NCBI RefSeq assembly: GCF_010500995.1
Contig: NZ_QVMK01000009.1
Span: 577 to 64,576 of the forward strand
DNA: 64,000 bases
Direction of reading: 5' to 3'
Origin: Bacteroides sp. 224
GTDB taxonomy: Bacteria; Bacteroidota; Bacteroidia; Bacteroidales; Bacteroidaceae
Shown: one piece after another, positions 36,359 to 45,895 of the stretch
Numbering within the stretch: position 1 is the first letter of the stretch
Layout: the number at the start of each line of letters is the position of its first letter
Notes under the pieces: generated by a model
Told to the model about the DNA's origin: nothing
Database searches by the model: none
Seen by the model: the letters and a program-made list of their open reading frames with translations, nothing else
Translations under genes and position numbers: made by a program

Positions 36359-38389
36359 ATGGGAAGAAATCATTCAATCAAAGTATTTTTAGTATGGGGA
36401 GCATTTTGTAGTCTCATGGCTACAAGCGAACTGTGTGCGCAACAAAGCGAGGATACATTGCAAGCTTATAAGATCCCCGAAGTGGTGGTTTCTGAAAGAT
36501 ATCGTACACAAGAAGTAAGAGCTGCCTCTCCTACCCAAACATTAAACAAAGAACAGCTTAAAAGCCTGAATGCTTTACAGTTATCTGATGCGGTGAAGCA
36601 TTTTGCCGGCGTAACCGTAAAAGATTACGGAGGCATTGGCGGACTAAAAACGGTTTCTTTGCGAAGTTTAGGATCAGCCCATACCGGTATTACATACGAC
36701 GGAATTAGTGTAGGCAATATGCAATCAGGCCAAACAGATATCGGCCGCTTTTCTTTGGATAATGTAGACCGTTTAGTACTTAATAACGGACAAAGCGATA
36801 ATATATTTCAGCCTGCCCGTTCTTTTGCTTCGGCCGGAGTTCTGAATATTCAAACATTAACTCCCTCTTTTTCGGAAGGAAAGAATACTAATATAAGTAC
36901 CTCTCTTAAAGCAGGCTCCTGGGAGTTAATCAACCCATCTTTATTGGTAGAGCAAAAGGTTAATAACAAGTGGGCTTTATCACTTAATGGGGAATGGATG
37001 TCTTCAAACGGTCGATATCCCTATACTATGTATTATGCAGATAAGAATGACAGTACCTCCGGCGAAAAGCGAATCAACTCGTCTGTTAAAAAGCTCCGAA
37101 CGGAAGTTGGACTGTTTGGTAATCTATCCGATACAGAACAATGGCGAGTAAAGGCATACTACTATCAGGCATCCAGAGGAATACCTGGCGCTACCATTAT
37201 GTATTATAATTTTAGTACAGAACATTTATGGGATAAGGAGACTTTTATACAAAGCTTTTACAAGAAAGAATTCAGTCCTAAATGGGTATTCCAAACGGCT
37301 GCTAAATGGAATTGGAGCTATCAGAGATATTCGAATCCTGATTATAATAATGAATCCGGAACACAAGAGAATAAGTATTATCAGCAAGAATACTACCTTT
37401 CCGGCTCTCTTCTGTACCGTGCTTTTAACAATCTGTCTTTCTCCTTATCAACCGATGGCAGCATAAATACGTTGAATGCCAGCCAGGAAGGTTTTGCCTA
37501 TCCCAAACGATATTCATGGCTTACGGCGATAGCCGGGAAATATGTAAACGAACAAATAACTGCTTCCGCTTCTTTGTTGGCTACCGTAGTTAACGAGGAA
37601 GTTAAGACAGGGGAAGCTGCCCGGAATCGCCGGAAACTGTCTCCGTACACAGGCATCTCCATTAAGCCTTTTGAAGAAGAAGAGCTCCGGGTTCGCTTTT
37701 TCTATAAACACATTTTCCGTTTACCGAGCTTTAATGATCTTTATTATCTCCAGGTAGGAAATAAAAAGCTCAATCCCGAGAACACTTCGCAGTTTAATCT
37801 GGGAGTGACTTACTCTAAGGAAATCAATGATTTTATTCCTTTTATAAGTGCAACCATAGATGCCTATTATAATAAGGTAACAGACAAAATTGTAGCTATC
37901 CCCAATAAGAGTACTGCCATCTGGACCATTGTAAATGTCGGCGAAGTAGATATCAAAGGGATAGATGCCACGGCCTCTGTTTCTCTGGAACTTTATAAAG
38001 ATATCCAACTAAATCTCTCCGGAAATTATACCTACCAACGGGTTTTGGACGTAACTGCTTCTGATAGCAAAACCTATAAGCATCAGCTTGCCTATACTCC
38101 CCGCGTTTTTGGTTCGGGACATGCAAGTCTGGCAACGCCTTGGGCTACACTCTCCTACTCCTTGCTTCACTCGGGGAAACGATATGTAATGGGTGAAAAC
38201 AAACCAGCCAACCGAATAGCCAGTTATAGCGAGCATAGCCTGTCATTAAGTAAAGACTGGATGATTAAGAAAGTAAAAACCTCGCTCCAGGTAGAAGTGC
38301 TTAACTTTCTGGACGAAACTTATAATATTGTCCGCTACTACCCCATGCCGGGGCGTTCGGTGCGCGCTACTCTCAAAGTTGTATACTAA
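36359..38389 (+). CDS. btuB: TonB-dependent vitamin B12 receptor BtuB
   Basis: 676 residues: signal peptide (to about 27, ELCAQQ), a plug domain (VRAASPTQTLNKEQLKSLNALQLSDAVKHFAGVTVKDYGGIGGLKTVSLRSLG), then a beta-barrel ending ...GRSVRATLKVVY with a terminal aromatic. It imports corrinoids across the outer membrane with TonB energy. Assignment to B12 rests on the cobalamin riboswitch directly upstream and the BtuG/BtuH-like lipoproteins downstream. The next gene starts 17 nt after the stop. Confidence 0.92.
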   Translation: MGRNHSIKVFLVWGAFCSLMATSELCAQQSEDTLQAYKIPEVVVSERYRTQEVRAASPTQTLNKEQLKSLNALQLSDAVKHFAGVTVKDYGGIGGLKTVSLRSLGSAHTGITYDGISVGNMQSGQTDIGRFSLDNVDRLVLNNGQSDNIFQPARSFASAGVLNIQTLTPSFSEGKNTNISTSLKAGSWELINPSLLVEQKVNNKWALSLNGEWMSSNGRYPYTMYYADKNDSTSGEKRINSSVKKLRTEVGLFGNLSDTEQWRVKAYYYQASRGIPGATIMYYNFSTEHLWDKETFIQSFYKKEFSPKWVFQTAAKWNWSYQRYSNPDYNNESGTQENKYYQQEYYLSGSLLYRAFNNLSFSLSTDGSINTLNASQEGFAYPKRYSWLTAIAGKYVNEQITASASLLATVVNEEVKTGEAARNRRKLSPYTGISIKPFEEEELRVRFFYKHIFRLPSFNDLYYLQVGNKKLNPENTSQFNLGVTYSKEINDFIPFISATIDAYYNKVTDKIVAIPNKSTAIWTIVNVGEVDIKGIDATASVSLELYKDIQLNLSGNYTYQRVLDVTASDSKTYKHQLAYTPRVFGSGHASLATPWATLSYSLLHSGKRYVMGENKPANRIASYSEHSLSLSKDWMIKKVKTSLQVEVLNFLDETYNIVRYYPMPGRSVRATLKVVY

Positions 38390-38406
38390 TATATAGATAT
38401 GGAAGT

Positions 38407-40359
38407 ATGAAGAAGATTTGTTATCTGCCATTAATCTTACTATTCCTCGCCTGTTTCTCCTCCTGTGATGATATGGAAGACATAGACACCAATCAACAAG
38501 AAAACGGAACAGTACAAGAAACGGGCACCGAAGAATTATACATACTCTCGGAAGGATTATTCAACCTGAATAATAGCACCCTGATGCGCTATACATTTAA
38601 AGACAACAAACGCATACAAGAATATTTCAGAACCATTAACCGCCGCGGATTAGGCGACACAGCGAATGACATGGCTATTTATGGTTCCAAATTATACATC
38701 GTAGTCAATGTATCCAGTCAAATAGAAGTCATTGACCTTCAAACCGGACAGTCGATAAAACGTATACCCATGTTGAAGGAAAACGGCAGTGCAAGGCAGC
38801 CACGCAATATTGCGTTCCACAAGAATAAAGCTTATGTATGCTCCTTTGATGGCACAGTAGCCCGCATTGACACCACCTCTCTTGACATTGACGGAATAGT
38901 GAAAGTTGGACGAAACCCTGACGGTATTTGTGTACAAAACAACAAACTTTATGTATCAAACTCCGGCGGATTAGATAATCCAAACTATGACAATACAGTT
39001 TCTGTTATAGACTTATCTTCTTTCTCCGAAACTAAAAAGATCTCTGTGGGAAGTAATCCGGGCAGAATTAAAGCAGACAAATACGGAAATGTTTATGTCG
39101 TAGTACGGGGCAACATTACAGACGGTAATTATGCGTTTAAGCGTATTGATAGTCAGACCGATGAAGTAATAGAAACAATGAATGAGCAAGTTTTGAACTT
39201 CGATATTGACGATCATATCGCTTACTTATATAACTATAATTATAGTACGAACGAATCCCGGATAAAAGTCTACGATTTAAATACTCAAACAACCATCCGC
39301 GATCAATTCATCACAGACGGCACAATATTAGAAACTCCCTTCGGCATCCATGTAAACCCATACAGCGGTAATGTGTATATCACAGAGGCTTATAATTATC
39401 AGGTTACCGGAGATGTTTTGTGTTTCAGTCCGCATGGTCAGCTTTTGTTTCGTTTAAATGATGTAGGTATTAACCCCAATACCGTTGTTTTTAGCAACGA
39501 AAGCTCGCAAAGCAACATTGATGAACCGGAAGAACCGGGAAAAGCATCGGCTTATGCAACCAAAGTTTTAGAATATTATCCGGCCCCCGGACAGTTTATG
39601 AACACTTCTGCCACGGCATATAAAGATGGCTTCACCACCAAAGATGTATTGACTTATGCCGACGAACTTATAAAGAAAAAATCCATTCTATCATTAGGAG
39701 GATTCGGAGGATACATAACAATCGGATTCGATCATACCATCCCCAATGTAACTGGTGCGTATGATTTCAAGATTTATGGTAATTCCTATTACAATTCGTT
39801 GGGTAAAGGAGGTAGTTCGGAGCCTGGCATTGTATTGGTTTCTAAAGATAGTAATGAGAATGGTCTCCCCGATGATGAATGGTATGAACTGGCAGGAAGC
39901 GAATATTATTCTGATAAGGTAATCCGGAATTACGAAATTACTTATTATCGACCTAAAACGCTGCTTTCCGAAATACAATGGAAAGATAATCAAAATTCGG
40001 AAGGTGTAATACCTCGAAATGGCTTCCACTCAAGTAACTCTTATTATCCTGCATGGATAGAAGCCGACGAAATAACATACAAAGGCACACGCCTCCCCGA
40101 TAACGGTATTAACGAAGGAACCGGCTCAGCCGAAAACTGGGTGCAATACCCATTCCCCTGGGGATATGCCGATAATATGCCTAATAACTCGGAGTTTAGT
40201 CAATTCAAAATTGATTGGGCTGTAGATCAAAATGGCCAATCGGTACATTTGGATGGCATAGACTTTGTGCGCATCTACAGCGCCATTAATCAGGTGTGCG
40301 GATGGACGGGAGAGATCTCTACCGAAATATCTACCATAGAAGATTTACATTTCGAATAA
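38407..40359 (+). CDS. BtuG-like surface lipoprotein with extra C-terminal domain
   Basis: 650 residues. Lipoprotein signal with FLACFSSC, acidic tail after the cysteine as for surface-exposed Bacteroidetes lipoproteins. Residues about 40-370 form YncE/DUF5074-like beta-propeller repeats (NDMAIYGSKLYIVVNVSSQIEVIDLQTG, VGRNPDGICVQNNKLYVSNSGG, VGSNPGRIKADKYGNVYVV). BtuG proteins of Bacteroides have such a propeller and bind B12 tightly on the cell surface. About 270 further residues (e.g. LSLGGFGGYITIGFD...DFKIYGNSYYNSLG, SEPGIVLVSKDSNENGLPDDEWYEL) form a second domain absent from minimal BtuG. Same operon as btuB. Confidence 0.82.
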   Translation: MKKICYLPLILLFLACFSSCDDMEDIDTNQQENGTVQETGTEELYILSEGLFNLNNSTLMRYTFKDNKRIQEYFRTINRRGLGDTANDMAIYGSKLYIVVNVSSQIEVIDLQTGQSIKRIPMLKENGSARQPRNIAFHKNKAYVCSFDGTVARIDTTSLDIDGIVKVGRNPDGICVQNNKLYVSNSGGLDNPNYDNTVSVIDLSSFSETKKISVGSNPGRIKADKYGNVYVVVRGNITDGNYAFKRIDSQTDEVIETMNEQVLNFDIDDHIAYLYNYNYSTNESRIKVYDLNTQTTIRDQFITDGTILETPFGIHVNPYSGNVYITEAYNYQVTGDVLCFSPHGQLLFRLNDVGINPNTVVFSNESSQSNIDEPEEPGKASAYATKVLEYYPAPGQFMNTSATAYKDGFTTKDVLTYADELIKKKSILSLGGFGGYITIGFDHTIPNVTGAYDFKIYGNSYYNSLGKGGSSEPGIVLVSKDSNENGLPDDEWYELAGSEYYSDKVIRNYEITYYRPKTLLSEIQWKDNQNSEGVIPRNGFHSSNSYYPAWIEADEITYKGTRLPDNGINEGTGSAENWVQYPFPWGYADNMPNNSEFSQFKIDWAVDQNGQSVHLDGIDFVRIYSAINQVCGWTGEISTEISTIEDLHFE

Positions 40360-40375
40360 TAATCAATACATTAAA

Positions 40376-41179
40376 ATGAGTTTTATGAAAAAGTTACCTT
40401 TATGGATGATGCTGATTGCAGCACTCGTATTCACAGGATGTAGTAGCGATGATGACAATGGAAACAACGAAAACAATGGAAATAATGGAAACAACAAAGA
40501 CAAAGAAGAATACATTATTTCCTTTAATAACCTATTAAGCGAAAAGGAAACATCCTTTCTTGGCAAAAACGGAGTTGAAGAAGGCATGTATCTAAAAGAA
40601 GATTTTCAAGATACCCAAAGCTACATTCGCTTCAACCACTATTACAGCGAATACGGATTTGGAGGTGGATTTACCTATACCAATACTACCAATAAAACCA
40701 CTCCCGGATATCTAAACCTCAGTGCAATAACCGGAACCGGTAAATACGAAGATACTTATTTGACTATTAAAACGGATAATTTCACAAAAGCCCGCCTTAC
40801 GATTCTTAATCCTGCAAAGTATGCCCTAAAAGAAATGTGGATTACAAACTCCACTTATGCCTATTTAGCTATGAAAGATGGAAACGATGGTTATCTGAAT
40901 AATACCAAGTTTGGAGTAGACGGAAAAGAAGATACATTTCTACTCACTATAAAGGCTTATAGCGATGCCGATAGTAGCATTGGCCATAAAGAATTCTATT
41001 TAGCTGATTTTCGAAATGGCAAATCAGCAATTGTTAATGATTGGGTAAGGCTTGATCTATCCGACCTTGCAAATACTAATTATTTAGAATTTGAGCTTAC
41101 CTCAACAGACAATAATGAGTATGGAATGAAAACTCCTGCTTATTTCTGTATAGATGGAATTACTATAATTGAAAAATAA
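40376..41179 (+). CDS. DUF4465 surface lipoprotein, BtuH-like
   Basis: 267 residues. Lipobox FTGC, then SSDDD and an Asn/Gly-rich spacer (about 26-42) typical of exposed lipoproteins. The body matches the DUF4465 pattern (GFTYTNTTNKTTPGYLNLSAITGTG, MWITNSTYAYLAMKDGND, WVRLDLSDLANTNYLEFEL, YFCIDGITI). DUF4465 proteins in cobalamin loci have been described as B12-binding (BtuH). It is the third gene of the riboswitch-controlled operon and is followed by a terminator. A second in-frame ATG three codons later is an alternative start. Confidence 0.78.
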   Translation: MSFMKKLPLWMMLIAALVFTGCSSDDDNGNNENNGNNGNNKDKEEYIISFNNLLSEKETSFLGKNGVEEGMYLKEDFQDTQSYIRFNHYYSEYGFGGGFTYTNTTNKTTPGYLNLSAITGTGKYEDTYLTIKTDNFTKARLTILNPAKYALKEMWITNSTYAYLAMKDGNDGYLNNTKFGVDGKEDTFLLTIKAYSDADSSIGHKEFYLADFRNGKSAIVNDWVRLDLSDLANTNYLEFELTSTDNNEYGMKTPAYFCIDGITIIEK

Positions 41180-41276
41180 GACATAGCAACTTGCATATTG
41201 TAAATCGACTCTGCCAAGAAGATTTTAGTTATCAAAAACAGGGTGTAGATTTCATTATTCCGTACCTAAAGAGGAG

Positions 41277-41328
41277 GTGATAACTTTCAACGCAAAATAG
41301 AGCGATTTAAAGTTATCACTTTTCTTTT
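41277..41328 (+). terminator. Terminator after the B12 uptake operon
   Basis: GTGATAACTTT (41277-41287) and AAAGTTATCAC (41309-41319) form an 11-bp stem, followed by TTTTCTTTT. The stem starts 98 nt after the last stop codon. Confidence 0.8.
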
Positions 41329-41480
41329 ATTTCAAAAGAAAACACGATCAGAAGAAAGATATTAAAGCAAATATAGAACCAAATATCCATATTTCACTAA
41401 AAACAGCAACCATATTAACAAAATAATTCACCTCATTTCTCACAGCATTCCAGAATTCCGGCAGAATATTTATTAAGTGT

Positions 41481-41586
41481 TCAGAATTAATTCATATCTG
41501 AGCAGTCACCCCGATAGGGGTTATGCACATATTACCCCTGTCGGGGTAAATGCTTGCAGTTTAATTAATAGATGAATTAATTTTGA
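41481..41586. repeat. Nested palindromic element
   Basis: Outer 15-bp arms with one mismatch (TCAGAATTAATTCAT at 41481 and its partner ending at 41586) enclose two GC-rich hairpins, ACCCCGATAGGGGT and TTACCCCTGTCGGGGTAA. The two hairpins are also near inverted copies of each other. It resembles a REP/BIME-like unit. The 700-nt gap 41180-41878 contains no gene; besides this and the terminator it has a direct repeat TGCTATATAGTA at about 41647 and 41714. Confidence 0.6.
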
Positions 41587-41824
41587 ATACCTACTAAGTA
41601 TACAAAATCATCTTTTTATTCCCCAAAAACAATCATTTCAGTGAAATGCTATATAGTACTTGGATCAAATGCAATAAGCATTTCATTCAAATGATTACTT
41701 CATTTAATGAGTTTGCTATATAGTAAAAGGAGGTTTAAGAGAAAAAATAAGTTAGTAAACATGCGAAAATTGGAACTCATGGAATAAAGACACCATACAG
41801 ACAACTATTTTAAATGAACTCTTT

Positions 41825-41855
41825 TTGATTTTACTGTGGATTATTAGTAGTTTTG
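41825..41855 (+). promoter_or_regulatory. Promoter of the transglutaminase-like gene
   Basis: TTG at 41825-41827, 20 nt, TAGTTTTG at 41848-41855; the start codon is 23 nt further. Confidence 0.6.
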
Positions 41856-41878
41856 TATATTATTAATAATAACACTCT

Positions 41879-44494
41879 ATGAATCTCAGAAATTTACTTC
41901 TTACCTTATGTGCATGCGTGATTTGTATAGCATGTAACAATGATCCTCATTTTATTACTGACGAAGCGACTCGTCAGCAGATAGAAAATGATCTTCTCGC
42001 CAAGCAACAAGCTTTACCACACGGCGACCTATTCAATGTTCTTAACCAAGAAATGACAACAAAGGAAAAGGAAGCCCTTCAGTTCCTTTATGCCTATATG
42101 CCTATAGGAGATATTGCCGATTACAGCGGCGATTTCTATCGGCAAAACATACAAGCTTCTTTCCAAGCTCAACGCGAAATGCCTTGGGGGCGCTCCATAC
42201 CCGAAGTACTCTTCCGTCATTTTGTACTTCCCGTACGTGTGAATAATGAAAATATGGACGAAAGCCGTATGGTATTCTATAAAGAACTCAAAGATCGGGT
42301 AAAGAATCTTTCTTTATATGATGCAGTTCTGGAAGTAAACCATTGGTGTCATGAAAAAGTTATATATACTCCTTCGGATTCCCGCACCAGTTCTCCATTG
42401 GCTTCGGTTCGTACAGCTTACGGCCGTTGCGGAGAGGAATCGGTATTTACAGTAGCTGCTCTTCGTGCTGTAGGTATTCCTGCTCGCCAGGTATATACTC
42501 CTCGTTGGGCGCATACAGACAATAACCACGCATGGGTAGAAGCGTGGGTAGATGGCAAATGGTACTTCCTGGGTGCTTGCGAACCCGAGCCCGTTTTAAA
42601 CATGGCTTGGTTCAACGAACCCGTAGCTCGTGGTATGCTTATGCACACCAAAGTATTTGGTAAATACAATGGCCCCGAGGATATTATGGAGGTAACTAAC
42701 TGTTTCACAGAAATCAACGTAACAGAGAATTATGCACCGGTTTCTATGTTATCAGTAAATGTACAGGATAAAGAAGGCAATCCCGTACCCAACGCTTCCG
42801 TTGAATTCAAGCTATATAATCATGCAGAGTTCTATACCGTTGCCCAAAAAACAAGTAATGAGGAAGGTAAAGCCTTCTTGTCTGCCGGAAAAGGCGATGC
42901 CTTGGTATGGGTAACTAAAGACAATAAGTTTGGTTATCAACAAGTATCCTTCGGAAAAAACGATAGCGTAGTAATTACATTAAGCGAAAATGCTTCAGAC
43001 TTTACTCCTATCAACCTTGAAATGGAAATTATCCCACCCGTAGAAGGAGCAATCAAGGTAGAAGTTACAGATAAACAAAAAAAGTATAACAGCTATCGTT
43101 TAAACGAGGAAGACTCCATTCGTAACATTTATGTATCTACTTTCTATACAGAAGAAAAAGCCAAAGAACTGGCTAAAGAATTAAATATAGATACCGATCA
43201 AACCATTCGCTTTATGATAGGAAGCCGTGGCAACTGGTCGTCTATAGAAACTTTCCTTCGTACTGTATCCGAAGAAGACCGCTCCAAAGCGATGCATCTG
43301 TTAAGTGTTATTTCGGATAAAGATTTAAGAGATATCCCAACTGATATTCTATTAGATCACCTTCATACTTCTAATCCACGTGTGAGCAATGAAATGCTTA
43401 CTGCCTACCGCTCTTTCTTTAAAGAAGTTATTGACAGAAAAATACAGACTGCTACTCTCGGTGATGCATCATACAAATTAATTATGTGGGTAAACGATTC
43501 TATAAAAATAGACGACACTCTCAACCCTCAAAGAATACCTATTACACCTATTGGGGTATGGAAAACTCGTGTGGCAGACAGACACTCGCGCAATATTCTC
43601 TTTGTTTCAATGGCACGCAGTCTGGATATCCCTGCACGGCTCGAACCGGTAACCGGTAAGGTGCAATACATGAAAACAGATAGCTGGATAAATGTAGATT
43701 TTGAAGAAGGTACTCTTAGCATAAACTTTCAAGGCGATGTTGTAGCTTCTTACAAAGCCAGCAAGGTGTTGGAAGATCCCAAAGAAGGTACTCATTTTAC
43801 CATTGCAAAGATTCTTCCAAACGGAAAACTTCAAACTCAAAACCTTGCCAGTTACGGTAAAGGAAATGGTTGGAGCGAACTACTTAAAAAGCCCTACACG
43901 TTGGATAAAGGAAATTATATCCTTGTAACCGGTACCCGTATGGCCAAAGGTAATGTATTGACGAAAGTTATATCCTTCCAAGTAAATCAGCAGCAAACTA
44001 CTAAGATAGATTTGGTTATGCGCGAAAACACCGACGATATTCGTGTAATTGGTAACATTGATGCGGAAGCCAAATTCAACTTAGCCGACACCGGCAAAGA
44101 AACAAGCATTTTAGCAACCACAGGGCGCGGTTACTTCATTATAGGTATTCTCGGTTCTCGTCAGGAACCAACCAACCACGCTATGAGAGACATTGCTGCT
44201 GTTGCTAACAAGTTTAATGATTGGGGACGCAGCATGATTCTACTGTTTAAGGATGAACAGGATTGGAAGAAGTTTGATACAAAAGAGTTCGGCACATTGC
44301 CTACTACCATTACTTATGGTATTGATACTAACCAAGTTATCACTAAAATGATTGCCGGCGGCGTGAAACTGTCATCCAAAGATACGCTTCCGATATTTAT
44401 TATCGCAGATACCTTCGGAAGAGTTGTATTTGTATCTCAGGGTTATACAATTGGACTTGGAGAACAGATAATGAGTGTTGTAGGCAGAATATAA
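41879..44494 (+). CDS. Transglutaminase-like lipoprotein
   Basis: 871 residues. Lipoprotein signal (LCACVICIAC). A transglutaminase core is clear: SVRTAYGRCGEESVFTVAALRAVGIPARQVYTPRW (nucleophilic Cys) and NNHAWVEAWVDGKWYFLGACEPEP (catalytic His; the usual Asp position reads as Glu/Cys-Glu). An Ig-like insert (about 283-365, VNVQDKEGNPVPNASVEFKLYNHAEF) follows. A second, degenerate GVWKTR..RHSRNILFVSMARSLDIPARLEPVTG unit (about 555-600) looks like a decayed copy. The C-terminus is thioredoxin/TlpA-like. Substrate unknown; probably a periplasmic or surface protein. Confidence 0.83.
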   Translation: MNLRNLLLTLCACVICIACNNDPHFITDEATRQQIENDLLAKQQALPHGDLFNVLNQEMTTKEKEALQFLYAYMPIGDIADYSGDFYRQNIQASFQAQREMPWGRSIPEVLFRHFVLPVRVNNENMDESRMVFYKELKDRVKNLSLYDAVLEVNHWCHEKVIYTPSDSRTSSPLASVRTAYGRCGEESVFTVAALRAVGIPARQVYTPRWAHTDNNHAWVEAWVDGKWYFLGACEPEPVLNMAWFNEPVARGMLMHTKVFGKYNGPEDIMEVTNCFTEINVTENYAPVSMLSVNVQDKEGNPVPNASVEFKLYNHAEFYTVAQKTSNEEGKAFLSAGKGDALVWVTKDNKFGYQQVSFGKNDSVVITLSENASDFTPINLEMEIIPPVEGAIKVEVTDKQKKYNSYRLNEEDSIRNIYVSTFYTEEKAKELAKELNIDTDQTIRFMIGSRGNWSSIETFLRTVSEEDRSKAMHLLSVISDKDLRDIPTDILLDHLHTSNPRVSNEMLTAYRSFFKEVIDRKIQTATLGDASYKLIMWVNDSIKIDDTLNPQRIPITPIGVWKTRVADRHSRNILFVSMARSLDIPARLEPVTGKVQYMKTDSWINVDFEEGTLSINFQGDVVASYKASKVLEDPKEGTHFTIAKILPNGKLQTQNLASYGKGNGWSELLKKPYTLDKGNYILVTGTRMAKGNVLTKVISFQVNQQQTTKIDLVMRENTDDIRVIGNIDAEAKFNLADTGKETSILATTGRGYFIIGILGSRQEPTNHAMRDIAAVANKFNDWGRSMILLFKDEQDWKKFDTKEFGTLPTTITYGIDTNQVITKMIAGGVKLSSKDTLPIFIIADTFGRVVFVSQGYTIGLGEQIMSVVGRI

Positions 44495-44513
44495 TTCTTA
44501 TAATATGAAATCT

Positions 44514-44551
44514 AAATACCATCCAACTTATACCGGATGGTATTTTTTTTT
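44514..44551 (+). terminator. Terminator after transglutaminase-like gene
   Basis: AAATACCATCC / GGATGGTATTT stem (44514-44524, 44535-44545) running into a run of T. Confidence 0.9.
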
Positions 44552-44636
44552 GCCTGTTCCATAAAAAAACGACATCAATCAGAACGAAATAGTCTACAAA
44601 TTTGTTACTTTGCCATCATACTAATAAACTAACGTT

Positions 44637-45584
44637 ATGGAAAGGATTGCTAAAAGGTTAACAGATTTAATAGGTAACACCCCCCTCCTTGAACTGGAGA
44701 GTTTGAGCGAATGGGTAGGGAATAATAGTAGAATCATCGGTAAATTAGAATATTTCAATCCATTAGGAAGCGTCAAAGATCGGGTTGCCCTTGCCATGGT
44801 TGAAGATGCAGAAAAGAAAGGGCATCTCTCTCCCGGAGATACGATTATAGAACCAACCAGCGGGAATACGGGCATTGGGCTTGCTTTCGTATCTGCTTCC
44901 AAAGGCTATAAGTTAATTCTTACCATGCCCGATACCATGAGTCTTGAACGAAGAAATCTGTTAAAAGCCTTGGGAGCCGAATTAGTGCTTACTCCCGGTG
45001 CTTCGGGCATGAAAGGTGCCATAGAGAAAGCCGAAGCATTACACAAAGAAATAGATGGTTCCATTATCTTACAACAATTCGACAACCCGGCCAATCCACA
45101 AATACACACGTGGACCACAGCCGAGGAAATTTGGAGAGACACAGCAGGCAAAGTAGATATTTTTGTAGCAGGAGTAGGAACAGGCGGCACCATCAGCGGA
45201 GTAGGAAAACGTTTGAAAGAGCTTAATCCTGCAATCAAAATTATCGCAGTAGAACCGGCCGACTCTCCGGTATTATCGGGAGGAGCCCCGGGTTCTCATA
45301 AGATACAAGGTATTGGTGCGGGATTTGTGCCTAAGAACTTCGACCGCTCCATTATAGATCAAATCATAACCGTAAGCAACGATGATGCCATAGCCACAAG
45401 CAGAGAGCTTGCTAAAAGAGAAGGTTTATTGGTAGGAATTTCTTCCGGAGCAGCCGCCTTCGCTGCCATGGAAATAGCTAAACTAACAGAAAGTAGAGGA
45501 AAAAATATTGTAGTTATATTACCGGATACAGGAGAAAGGTATTTATCGACTGTATTATATGCTTTTGAGGATTATCCTCTCTAA
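44637..45584 (+). CDS. cysK: Cysteine synthase A
   Basis: 315 residues. PLP enzyme forming cysteine from O-acetylserine and sulfide. PLP lysine in [14 protein letters not shown], substrate loop [13 protein letters not shown], phosphate-binding [13 protein letters not shown], and the C-terminal SSGAAAFAA and [11 protein letters not shown] motifs are all present. The length is standard. It is a single gene between two terminators. Confidence 0.97.
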   Translation: MERIAKRLTDLIGNTPLLELESLSEWVGNNSRIIGKLEYFNPLGSVKDRVALAMVEDAEKKGHLSPGDTIIEPTSGNTGIGLAFVSASKGYKLILTMPDTMSLERRNLLKALGAELVLTPGASGMKGAIEKAEALHKEIDGSIILQQFDNPANPQIHTWTTAEEIWRDTAGKVDIFVAGVGTGGTISGVGKRLKELNPAIKIIAVEPADSPVLSGGAPGSHKIQGIGAGFVPKNFDRSIIDQIITVSNDDAIATSRELAKREGLLVGISSGAAAFAAMEIAKLTESRGKNIVVILPDTGERYLSTVLYAFEDYPL

Positions 45585-45601
45585 TAAGCCCCCCAAAAAC
45601 A

Positions 45602-45656
45602 AGCGGCATAAACGCCTTCCACTCTTTCTGGAAGTCGTTTATGCCGCTATTATATT
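45602..45656 (+). terminator. Terminator after cysK
   Basis: A long near-perfect hairpin: AGCGGCATAAACG-c-CTTCCA, loop, TGGAAG-t-CGTTTATGCCGCT (45602-45648), followed by a T-rich stretch. It could also serve the convergent minus-strand genes. Confidence 0.85.
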
Positions 45657-45691
45657 TTGCCGGGAGCAGTTATGCCACGGGCAAAGAAAGA

Positions 45692-45895
45692 TTAAGGATA
45701 AACCAAACCGGTGGCACCCCAGCTTACAATGCCATCGGCGGCGGTGCCGACTAAGGCTGTGTTCATGGTAGTGTAGCAATCGGCTAAATATTCTTTAGCT
45801 GTGGAGTCGGTGGCGGCATTTGTATTTGCACCTACACCTTCGGTTAAACTGCTGTGTTGCCAGTAGCATGTGTTGGCTGAACCATCATTGTTCAA
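45692..45895 (-). pseudogene. Possible detached C-terminus of fimbrillin-like protein
   Basis: An open frame of 67 residues starts at a TTG inside the stop of the fimbrillin-like gene (...NDI stop / LNNDGSANTCYW...). Inserting one T in the TTT at 45894-45896 would fuse the two frames into a protein of about 371 residues. The peptide (NTCYWQHSSLTEGVG ... YLADCYTTMNTALVG) has no start-site features of its own. This suggests a frameshift, either a mutation or a sequencing error, but a true short overlapping gene cannot be excluded. Confidence 0.45.
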
